Part shown: one piece after another, positions 11,895 through 21,601 of the stretch
Numbering within the stretch: position 1 is the stretch's first letter
Layout: every line of letters starts with the position of its first letter
DNA from: Dinochytrium kinnereticum
Lineage: Eukaryota; Chytridiomycota; Chytridiomycetes; Chytridiales; Chytridiaceae
Assembly: GCA_027604005.1 (NCBI GenBank)
Contig: JADGJT010000018.1
Coordinates: forward strand, 64,046-106,924
Reading direction: 5' to 3'
DNA length: 42,879 nt
Translations under genes and position numbers: made by a program
Notes under the pieces: generated by a model
What the model was told of the DNA's origin: nothing
Database searches by the model: none
What the model saw: only the letters and a program-made list of their open reading frames with translations

Positions 11895-12575
11895 ATGGCT
11901 TCACTGCTCCTATCCGTCCTTTTGGCCTGCTCGGCGCTCATCCCCATGGTGCTTGCGCAGCAGCCCGTCCAGACCCCTTTTGGCAGCCCCTTCACCATTG
12001 CATCGGCCGCCACTGTGGTCTTTCCCGATGGACTTACGCTCACTTGGAATGGACCTCCCGTGGTCTTGGTAAGATATTTTTTGCCCAGGTTGCTTGATGC
12101 TGTTCCTACGCTCTCCATGTAAAGGCGTTTGCTGACTTCAGTTTGTTAGACTGTGACCACTGTCCCATCCAGCACTGCCGCTCCGAACAACTGGATCAAC
12201 CTCTCGGGAAGCTCCTATATCATTGCACAAAATGTCTCGACCATCATCCCATCGTCATCCCGGATAATGGCCAGGGTTCCGGCTGCCAAGATTCCCTCTG
12301 GAATCGTTGCGTCTGATTTTCGTCTTTGTCGCTTAACCATTCTTGCTGGATCATACACTGTCGGGACATCAGCTGGTGTACTGAAGAATGGAGATGTCTA
12401 CATCACACAGGATGCCATGGATCCTCAAGGTGAATGGATTCTGGCTTACAAACCTGGATCCGGTGCCAATGTGGTGCCGTCGTCAGCCACTCGTGCAAAC
12501 ATTTCCAAATGCTTTGTTGGGGCTCTGACCTATTTTCTTGCGCTCTTCGCTTTCAGTCTTCCGCTTCGTTTCTAA
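11895..12575 (+). CDS. Small secreted, probably GPI-anchored surface protein
   Basis: Two exons, 11895-12068 and about 12150-12575, give 199 residues. The N-terminus is a signal peptide (MASLLLSVLLACSALIPMVLA, probable cleavage before QQPVQ). The body is rich in Ser, Thr, Val and Pro and includes SPFTIASAATVVFPDGLTLTW, which resembles the start of Ser/Thr-rich cell-wall (Kre9/KNH-like) domains only weakly. The C-terminus is hydrophobic (FVGALTYFLALFAFSLPLRF) after a small-residue region, typical of a GPI-attachment signal. It is therefore probably an extracellular, wall- or membrane-attached protein. No specific function is recognised. Confidence 0.72.
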
Positions 12576-13337
12576 TTCAGCGCCAAACAACCCTCTCCGT
12601 TCTCTTCTTTCCCCTCTCTCCTTTGTTATGGAACCTTCACCAGTCTGTGTGCGTTGGAAGTTTTATAACTTCTACGCATTTTTTTGGAATTCTCTCTTCA
12701 TCCCGATGCTGTGATCAGTGATTATCATAATAATTAGACTTCCCGAATCCCTATTTGTCCCCCCACCACTTCCCTTTCTCATTTTCACCCTAAATCATCG
12801 TTTTCCCTCTCCTTTCGAACTGTCCCATTTTTGGAAAAGGTGGATTGGCCTTTAACCGCTTTCACCGCCTGTTAATAGTTGGTAAAAGCCTCACATTACT
12901 AAAATAAACATACCATTGTTCTTTGAGAAAAAAACCCCACTAGCCATAACACATCACTTGATATAAACTCAGTTGCTTGACACATAGTTGATTATTACGA
13001 TTTGTAACTAGCTCCCCAGACCTTTCCAATCACTCCATCCAGAAAGCACATACCCGTCCAACTAATACAAATTTTGTTGTTAAATAAGCTGGAATGCAAC
13101 CGTGGATTTCTCGCGAATCAAATCATCCTTTACACCCTCAACAGAATTACTCTGTATGCCCACAAGAAAATCACAAGGAGAAGGACGATGGGCAATCATG
13201 GCCAAGGTGCTTTGACATCGCCAGTTAGCATCAGCCTGGTGATAGCGAAGAAGAAGCTGCAGGAACTGTGACAGCGTCAACAGCAAGTTGTGCCAAGGTT
13301 CAAAAAAAACCAAAAACGAGAGTTTGTCCAAATCAGC
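12576..13337. other. Intergenic region, no gene seen
   Basis: Pyrimidine-rich stretches after the surface-protein gene, then ordinary AT-rich sequence. A short plus-strand frame at about 13190-13271 is not supported by any motif. The right part should contain the promoter of the RecQ-like gene. Confidence 0.4.
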
Positions 13338-13541
13338 ATGTCCAAACGCAAGAAAGGCTCTCTTGATGTTGCAAAGGGGATGAACACGATATCTTCGTAC
13401 TTCGCCAAAGCTCCACCACCACCTCTAAAGTCATGCCATATGTCTGCACCAATTGAGACGAAGCCTAGCGACACGGAGAAGAAAAAGCAGCCTGAAGAAT
13501 CTCTAAAGGAAACCCTCTCAAGAGGTGGGAACAAACTTTAA
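13338..13541 (+). CDS. Short ORF with a PIP-box-like motif, possible 5' exon of the RecQ5-type helicase
   Basis: An open frame from ATG 13338 to TAA 13541 encodes 67 residues, basic and Pro/Lys-rich. It contains MNTISSYFAK, which fits the PCNA-interacting pattern x-x-x-I-x-x-(Y/F)-F with Met where Gln is usual. The helicase frame starts only 10 nt after the stop, in a different phase. Splicing from a GT around 13429 (phase 2) to the AG just before 13543 would join this frame to the helicase exon without a stop, but the donor is weak. It may be an N-terminal exon, an upstream ORF, or chance. Confidence 0.35.
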   Translation: MSKRKKGSLDVAKGMNTISSYFAKAPPPPLKSCHMSAPIETKPSDTEKKKQPEESLKETLSRGGNKL

Positions 13542-13551
13542 CAGCCGAGCG

Positions 13552-16500
13552 ATGATGTTGAAACGATCTCCTGCTGAAGTTTTCAAGCTCTCAAAGTTTC
13601 GGGGAGACCAGGAAGAGATAATAAAGGTGGCAATGCAAGGTCAGGACCAAACACATGCTTTGACATTTAATTAGTACGTTTCCCAACATAGGCCAGGATG
13701 TTTTAGTTCTTATGCCAACGGGAGGTGGAAAATCCTTAACGTGGGAATGCATTTTGCTATGATTAATTAAGAGTATTCTATCGATTTTTAGTTACCAGCT
13801 CCCCGCTGTGCGAAGCCCTGGAGTGACTATCGTTATTTCTCCACTGATAGGTTCGAACACTCAGCTGTTTCCTTCTACATTAACAAAATAATTAGCATTG
13901 ATTGTATGGGAAGTCCTAGATTCACTTTCTGATTATTTCAATAGCAAAATCAGGTGGACGCATTGCTGGCATTAAATATAAAAGCCGCAACAATCAACTC
14001 AACACTCAAAGCACAGGCGCGGAAGGATGTAATTGTGATAATAGTTTATCATGTTTAATAAGCCCTACCCTCATTTTAGATATTGAAAGATTTATCCTCT
14101 CCAATCCCTAAAATCAAACTGCTTTATGGTTCGTTATGTACTTTAATATGTCTATTTTGGACAATTGATTAAGTGTACGTGTCTTAATCGAAAATAGTAA
14201 CCCCAGAGCTTCTTGCGACCCAAGGATTTCGGGACGTGTTAAAACGATTGAATAGCAACAATATGTTCTCAAGACTTGTTGTAGATGAGGTGAGCATTTT
14301 TCTTCTCGAATTTTAGCGGTTGTGGTGCCTTAATTTTTCCCCTTCTATTGCTCGCAGTTATATATTAATTTTTTGATAGGCGCATTGCATATCAGAATGG
14401 GGTCACGACTTTAGGTAGAGCTGGGTTGTTAATCAGGAAATAGGCTCATTCAATCCAAGGAATGATTACCGAAAACTGGCGTTTTTCAAAGAAACATACC
14501 CGAAACTGCAAATCATGGCTTTAACTGCTACAGCCACTCAAAGGTTTGTTTTTGAGTCAATAAGATCCAACAATAGTAAAATTTGAAAATAAAACTTAGC
14601 GTTCGTGACGATATTGTAAAACAACTCGGGATTCAATCCAGTTATCGCCTCTTCGTCGCTTCCTTCAATAGATCAAATTTAAACTATGAAGTTCGATTCA
14701 AGCCTTTGGATTCAAACGATCCCTACCAGGATTTCAAAAAATACTTGTTAAGCTTAGATGAATCGGGAATATCAAAAAAGACAAGCGGATCGAAATCTGC
14801 AAAAGGGCTACATCAGGAGCAAAAGAGAGCAAACGAAGCAGCAAAGGGCGTAGAAAACGAAGCAGCATGTATAAAATATCCAGAACTTAGCGGCATTATG
14901 TAAGGCAACACTCTCTGTAATCTCTAATTTTGTAGCTACTGCTCAACCAGAAAGGGCTGCGACGAGTTAGCGGAAAGATTAAAAGGCGACAATATCATGG
15001 CAAAGGCGTATCATGCCGGGCTTTCGAACGACGTTCGCTCGAATATTCTTAAGGCTTGGACTAAGGGGCGTGATGCTTCTTTGAAATCAAAAGCGTCTAA
15101 AGTAGAAGTTGTGGATCCCATCATTGTAGATGATGATGATGATGACTTCGTCACTCAGCCCGTAAAGAAAATTAAGCCGAAAACTGAGACGGCACAGAAA
15201 TTGCCGTCTCCTCAAGCTGATCCATCTGCAAAGCTGGCAAAGGAAGAGGAGAGGGTAGATATTGTAATTGCTACAATAGCTTTTGGAATGGGTATAGATA
15301 AAAAGGATGGTAAGGCTCGCCTTTTCTTTTCTTTTGTTTCTTATTACCTAATGAATCTCAGTGCGCTTTGTTATCCATTGGGATTTGCCAAAGTCTTTAG
15401 AAGCTTACTATCAGCAGGCTGGCCGAGGTTGGTCTTAGTTCTTCTGCATAGGAAACTGAGTTATGATAGCTGGTAGAGATGGAAAACAAAGCAAATGTAT
15501 CCTATATTATAGCCGAGAAGATAAGGGCCGTGTAAGTTATCTTATTGCTCAAAGCAAGTCAGAAGAGGCCGATACAAAGGGGGCGCCCAAATCATCCAAT
15601 ATGGATACTATAGAAGCATTCAATCAGGTACATGATTGTAATATTTTTTATCCTAACTTGTTCGATTGAGATGGTTCAGTACTGCGAAAACGTAAAAGAA
15701 TGCCGTCACTTATTCCTTGTGCGGTACTTTGGAGAAGATATACCAAAAGATATGTCGGATGAGTATCTCAACAAGCTTTGCCCACAAAGGAAGTTTTGTG
15801 ATGTATGCGTTGATCCGGAAGGGCTGGCAAAGAGAGCAAAGATCGCGTTGACTTCAGCTCGTAATTTTTCATGCACGAGTCGAATTACGACAACCCTGGA
15901 TTTAGCCACATTAGGGAGCTCAAGAGAGGGATCTGAGGCTACTACAGGGTTAGTATTTGCTCCTATCCTTGCTTTATTTATAACTTTATTTATTTACTAA
16001 CCAACTATGATTGTTAGCCCGGTCCGCCTTCGAGACGGATCATGGGCGAGTTTTTCAACAGCATCAGGGCAATCATGGGTTCGTAAAGGCGCATTCTCGC
16101 ATCAAAACGAGATCTCCCTGGTTGATGAGGATGAGGACGAGGGTTATACTTACTCTCGTGGTCGCGGGGGAAAGCGGCAGCGGATTGAGGATGGCGAAGA
16201 TGGAAGAAATCATAGGGATGGAGAGGAGGAAGATTTCGCAGAAAGGTGGGCACGGGAACGACAAAAGAAGAAAGCTTTGACCGCCATGCCAAACATTTCG
16301 ACTGGATTCACAACAGCTAGCGGGAAGGCATTTCAGATAGGTTTGAAGTCCTTTCTATAAGCTAGTTTTTAATGATTTTTTGTCTGGCATTTACAGGTCA
16401 AGGAAAAGCCACGACTGTTGGTACATTGCATCGTATTTTTCAACCTTTTTTCTCACCTCAATCTTGTGGATAGAGCTTGCAAATAGTGGAAGACCTTCTA

Positions 16501-16965
16501 CGAAGTATCCGGAGCTATTAGCCACACGCTCACATACAGTCTTTGATCTATCGATGGAGAATCGCGAGTCATCATTCGATAAGATTTTACTAGCCATTTC
16601 TAAGCACATTAAAGTAGAGGATCAATTCTGTCCAGTATGGAAAGTCGGTTTGGGATCCTGCCCTGGCGAAGGAGCAATATTACCGGAGAGCAAGCGAAGG
16701 TGACTTATGTGAACCGAATGCTACTTAATGTCTTCCTAGCACGCTGATCAAGAACTTTGCTGCTGTTTTGGAATCTTGGTGCTTTATGAAGAGCAAGCAG
16801 GCAGTCACATATCGCACTTATCTAAGCTCGAGGCTACGAGAGATTATGTCTCCCTCTTTCCTTTCCAATCTCAGAAGCACCAGCGATGATCCTGCCAATA
16901 CGACCTCTACTACAGCCAGCATATCATTTAGTTTACTTATGCAGGAAATGAAGAAGATCTCCTGA
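13552..16965 (+). CDS. RecQ helicase, RECQ5 type
   Basis: Eighteen exons summing to 2487 nt (828 residues), including an 8-nt exon (13896-13903) and a 36-nt intron (14900-14935). ATP-dependent 3'-5' DNA helicase motifs are complete: KFRGDQEEII, Walker A LMPTGGGKS, VVDEAHCISEWGHDFR, ALTATAT, YCSTRKGCDEL, AKAYHAGLS, VIATIAFGMGID, and QQAGRAGRDGK for the arginine finger. The zinc-binding block follows (QYCENVKECRH ... CPQRKFCDVC). An acidic/Lys-rich insertion of about 65 residues (near 15060-15255) interrupts the second RecA lobe before motif V. The last exons (16522-16699, 16740-16965) contain LESWCFMKSKQAVTYRTYLSS, resembling the KIX-like RNA polymerase II-binding segment of animal RECQ5. Without the proposed splice 16433-16521 the protein would end at TAG 16471-16473. 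The start at 13552 is uncertain. Convergent with STN1, 71 bp away. Confidence 0.85.
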
Positions 16966-17036
16966 AAGGGATATGTTGTACTCTACGAGCTAATTTATTA
17001 ATATGGTATGAAGCCACAAAATAATTATCATAAAAT

Positions 17037-18406
17037 CTACAAACTTTCAACATCAAAGGCTCGATAGATTTTAAAGCCAGTCTCATAAATAAGGCTAGCC
17101 TCTTCCAGAGCCCTCACAGACATTCGAATCATACTGCGTTGCACGTATCGAAACCTAGGATTCTCATGCAAAAGCATTACAATGACTTCCTCCATCACGC
17201 CATCTGTTTTACTTAATGAAGCAGAGGAAGGATTTCTTATAATTTTTAGGATCTCTTCTCCCAAGTTCAAGTCATGTCGGATAAGCTCATAAATGTCCTG
17301 TTCCATATCTTCGAGTGATGCAAACCCGCTTTTTACCAGTCTCCCGAAGGCTCGGTGGAAAACAAAGTCGATGAACTGTTCGGTTGTGATTTTTTTATTT
17401 TGCTAGTTATCATTTAGCCCAAAAAATAAGAGTTAAACCGCCAAACCTGGCACGCTGACATCTTCCTTGCAACCTTGACAAGCTCAGGGCTCTCTCGGAA
17501 ATCCAAGTATTTGATAGTAGGTAAATCCACCAGAGAAGCTATATTCAAGGAGAGCAAGGTGAAGAAGTCGTCCGCTGAGACCTCTGGTCGCGTCTCAAGA
17601 TACTCGGCAAATTTGGACGCCCGAAGTTTCATAGTGTCGCGTGATATAAGGCTGGCGCCAGGAGCAAAAGGATCAATGTCTTCAGCACGCTCGTTTCGTG
17701 ATTCGCTTGTGGCCTTTTCACCGTATTCGGGCGGGATGATGGATGGCAAGGCATAGGCTTCCTTATAGACTTCAGCGACCTGCAACCACCATAGCGTTTC
17801 GGTGTTTGGATCCTTTTCAATTGCTTTCAAAAATGTAAGTTTAGGAGCAATAAATGAAGACGATAACACGCACAAGACTTGTGAATTTGTATCTTTCGAG
17901 CACCATGCTTGACAGTGACTCGCCCAGCTACTGATAACAATCCCCCAAGTGGATATGTTTTGCGCTTGACGGAACTTCGGTGATAAGAATTGAGCCAATA
18001 TATGCAAGGAACTATCCCGCTGCCATCATCGACTAAAAAGATTAGGGAGGTATGCTGATGATTGTACTTGAGTAAGAAATGAATTTTTCCCGCTCATCTT
18101 TCGCCACTATGATTCCGCAGACCCTCACGTTCCGTACGGGGTGGAGTCTCAAAAGAAACACCTCTTGATAGATTACATAATTATTCAAATGCTTGGAATA
18201 CCTGGGACGCTTGGGTGCTGATCCATCTTAAGGACATCTTCTACAGACAGAAAGACGTATGCCCAAAAAGTGAAATCGAGACCAATTAAATGAGGGGTTA
18301 GAGGCTCTTCATTTGGCTTCATGACATCGTCTCCAGCTCTGCCGCTGTCATCCTCATGATCGTTATCGAACGGCTGAGTAAGGAACGACTCAAGATCCGA
18401 TTCCAT
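17037..18406 (-). CDS. STN1: STN1, OB-fold subunit of the CST telomere complex
   Basis: Exons 18202-18406, 18068-18163, 17874-18032, 17447-17823 and 17037-17402 sum to 1203 nt (400 residues). Introns are tiny: 38, 35, 50 and 44 nt. The N-terminal OB-fold follows the STN1 family order: GLDFTFWAYVFLSVEDVLKM, HPSVP, LHPVRNVRVCGIIVA, then IDDGSGIVPCIYW, and a return strand GGLLSVAGRVTVKHGARKIQI. It closes with the family's DPN-x-E-x-x-WW-like block (DPNTETLWWLQVAEVY). The C-terminal half, from about residue 200, fits the winged-helix region in length but not in obvious motifs. STN1 with CTC1/CDC13 and TEN1 binds single-stranded DNA, limits telomerase and helps DNA polymerase alpha fill in the lagging strand at telomeres. 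It starts 55 bp from the divergent RDH54-like gene. Confidence 0.85.
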
Positions 18407-18461
18407 TGGTAGCTCAAATTGTCAAACTGCTTTCTTTCATTGTTCGACTTGTCGGACAAAC
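18407..18461. promoter_or_regulatory. Shared promoter region of STN1 (minus) and RDH54-like gene (plus)
   Basis: Only 55 bp separate the two start codons, so transcription of both genes must be driven from this stretch or from inside the neighbouring coding sequences. I see no clear TATA box or named operator. Confidence 0.5.
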
Positions 18462-21400
18462 ATGGAACAAAAGGCATACGTGGTTTTAATGCGTAAGCGC
18501 CAAAACAAAAAGCGGAAGGTGGCTATATGATAATGATCAGACAATTGAAATAAGTAGACATGGGAGCAAGATGGAATCCTGATCGTAGCAAACGAGTCTG
18601 CAACATTATACGATACTGACGGGAAACAGTACGTTCCCATCGACCAGTCATCAATGTTGAACATCACGCCAGAATTGGAAAGACTGTATCTGCGAAGAAG
18701 TTCGAAGAAGACTCCAGCTTTTGGATCGGAGAATGGGAGACTGAAGTATCATCATCGATTAAGTGGGGAGATTATCTATCTGGGAGTGAGCTGTCATTTT
18801 GTTCTTCAGTTCTCTGATTCATATAGAATGCTTCATCAATGCAGTAGAGCCGGTTAAGATTTCTATTCCTACGGGAAGCGTCCAGACGAAATTTAAAAAG
18901 CCTTTGACTAATGCAGTATGTTCGGCTCTGCCAGGCACATTAGAAAAAAAGGAGGTTCCCGCAGGAGGCGTTAAGCTTCCGCGCCCACCTGTTAAAAATA
19001 TAAAGGCCACAAACATCGTGAAGGAGGTGATTATTGATCCGTAGGTGCTTTCTTGCAATATCGCGCTTCTCCATCCGGTTGTCTAATTTTTGCACAATTC
19101 TCATGTTTGGACCTAGAGTGTTGGGAAGTAGGAACCAAGGTCTTACGTTAGTAATTAACCTTATTATAATCAGAGTTTTTGAGGCCGCACCAGATAGAGG
19201 GTGTGATCTTTCTTTATGAGTGTATGATGGGATATAGAGACTTCACTGGGAATGGCGCAATACTAGCAGATGACATGTACGTACTGGCATTTAATACTTT
19301 AAGTTCATTGCATCTCTCAGGGGTCTTGGAAAATCTTTGCAAGCCGTGACTTTGCTTTGGACCCTATTGAGTTCGATTTCAAAAACCACCATGTTCTAAC
19401 GACCATCAGAGCAAAATCCGTTATCATCCATGAATCCAGTTATTAAGAAAGCTTTGATAGTCTGCCCAGCGTAGGACAGTCTGAGTGTTGGCCTAAACTT
19501 TTGTAGAACTCTTATAAGCCACTGGAAAAACGAGATTAAGAAATGGTATATGGCTCACATCAGAAATATTTAGCAATAGTAGGTTAGGTGACGAACGAGT
19601 TAAAGTTCTTTGCTGCGAAACCCCTTCCGATGTTTCCACATTTTCCCTGGGAAAAGCCTATTCGATACTAGTCTGCGGATGTTGCTAAGCCATCATAATT
19701 TCGTCAATCTTATTTGTTGTTAGATGAGAGATTAAGAACCGCGAGCAAACAAATATCACAAGCCAGCATCGATATTCTTATCGCAGATGAGGGCCACAGG
19801 CTTAAAAACAGTGATGTGCAAGCATTCAAAGTTTTATCCAGCATGAAGACAAGGCGGAGGGTTATTTTATCTGGGACTCCAGTTCAGGTAGCTTGCCCGA
19901 CAATGTTGAAGTAATTTTTTTTAGAACGATCTTAGTAGGTTGACTTAGCGTCTTAAAATAACAGTTAAGATGAACTTTTTTCCATGTGTGATCTCGTGAA
20001 TCCAAACGTTCTGGGGAGTCAAGCGACATTTGCGGTAAGAAATGCTATATAGTTCTGAGCTTCTAAAACTCTTAAAGAAAATATTTGAGGAGCCGATCCT
20101 AAAATCGAAAGAGCAGAATGCGTCTAAAGAAGCCGTTGAGCTTGGCATAGAGGTTAGTGTTTGCATCCTGAGAACTATCGTTTCAACAGAATTTCAGAGA
20201 TCGAAAGAGGTGGGAATAAATTGGCGACAATATTGACAAGAACAGCTTCATCGCCTGACGAAACTCTTTATCTTGCGAAGAACGTCCGATTCAATCCGAA
20301 AATACTTGCCACCAAAGCAGGAACTCACTATATTTGTCCGCTTAAGCTCTTTACAGCAGAGGATATACAAAGAAATACTTGAGCACAGCGTCCTTCGGAG
20401 CCTCCGGCTGGACGCTAACGGCTTTAATAGCAAGCGCGCTTTTGCCCTAATTTCTTTATTGATTAAGGTGGACAAAGAATAAGAGTACTTGACGTGACTG
20501 ATTCTGTTAGGTGACGAATTCAGCTAAGCTGGTGGGGGAAACACAAGTGACAGACCTTCTAACGTGCAGATTGAGGAGGATGCTGGCCAGCTGGTTGACG
20601 AGCTAGAACTTAAGGGCTTTATGCAGAAGATAATGATTCTGAATGAGAGCCAGTCATGTATTAATGAATATTGCCTGTCACTCTTCATAACTTTCAATCA
20701 GCGAAACTAAAGCTTCTGGAGCAACTGCTGAAGACAATCAAAACCAGCTCAGACGAAAAGGTGTCATAATTAATGTTCCGTCCTTAGTTAACCTATAATA
20801 CAGGTCGTTATTGTTTCCAACTGGACACAGACTTTGGATTTGGTAGAAGAGTTAATGAAGAAGTATGAGTGGGCATTTTCTCGCCTGGACGGGAAGACCA
20901 ACGTGAAATCTCGCCAAGTTTTATTACTTTAAAGGAATTGGCTAACTGTCAAGGATATCGTTTCCAAATTCAATACCACAGCATCAGATGAGTCTTTTTG
21001 CATGCTTTTAAGCGCTAAGGCAAGTTGTAAACAAGAAACCCACCTAACATACTGTCAAGGCTGGTGGTGAAGGTATCAGCCTTATCGGTGCCTCAAGACT
21101 TATCCTGTTTGACATCAATTGGAATCCGGCCGTATGCAAACAAGCTCAGGCTCGAATATGGAGGGAAGGCCAGAAGAAAGAGGTCAAGATATATCGATTC
21201 CTTGCCAATGCATCCATTGAGGAGAAAATATTCCAACGTCAACTTTTTAAGAACACTATTGGAGAGGGTGTTTTGAATGATGAGGGGAAGCATGAGCAGT
21301 TTGAGTTTAAGGACGTAAGTATCGTCTGCATGCCCCAATCAGCTAATGGGTCTACTAGCTTCGCGACCTCTTTACGCCAAACTCGGAGGGGGAAAGCTCC

Positions 21401-21535
21401 TTCATCTCAAGCATCAATACCATGCCAGACTGGGATTTAGTCGAAAAAGGGGAGCTTGATGTAATCGACCCATTTCTGGCCGAGTCATTTGCTGATAACA
21501 CCTTGATATCAGCCATCATCCGTAACACCCAATGA
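18462..21535 (+). CDS. RDH54/RAD54B-type SWI2/SNF2 DNA translocase
   Basis: About 20 small exons. The first thirteen or so close in frame: 18462-18518, 18558-18632, 18683-18785, 18827-19040, 19117-19139, 19174-19276, 19321-19370, 19410-19470, 19507-19545, 19583-19680, 19724-19887, 19925-19934 (10 nt), 19970-20034. The N-terminal RAD54B-like region (RQNKKRK-TWEQDGILIV) is followed by FLRPHQIEGVIFLYECMMG, Walker A DDMGLGKS, DEGHRLKN, LSGTPVQNDL, FEEPILKSKE, LFILRRTSD, KYLPPKQEL, VVIVSNWTQTL, LDGKT, AGGEGISLIGASRLILFDI and WREGQKK, covering both RecA lobes. These enzymes remodel Rad51-DNA complexes in homologous recombination and meiosis. The usual KxCNxPxL block reads KVTNSAKLVG. A 23-nt intron and a GC-AG intron are needed to keep the frame. 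RDH54 rather than RAD54 is favoured by the N-terminal region. It ends 66 bp before PAN2. Confidence 0.85.
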
Positions 21536-21601
21536 ACAAAAATCAAAATTGCCCAAATTCTTAATTCTCAGCAATTCTTTCTTTTATGGTAGGCAACAGG
21601 C

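Noticed and set aside
16397..16473. A RecQ C-terminus ending in HRIFQPFFSPQSCG with a PIP-like tail
   Set aside because: This reading stops before the KIX-like segment; an alternative splice closes the full gene in frame (829 codons including stop), so the tail is probably intronic.
20153..20246. Two further ultra-short introns (20 and 31 nt) in the RDH54-like gene
   Set aside because: A single 94-nt GT-AG intron joins ELGIE directly to LHRLTKLFILRRT in frame and is simpler.
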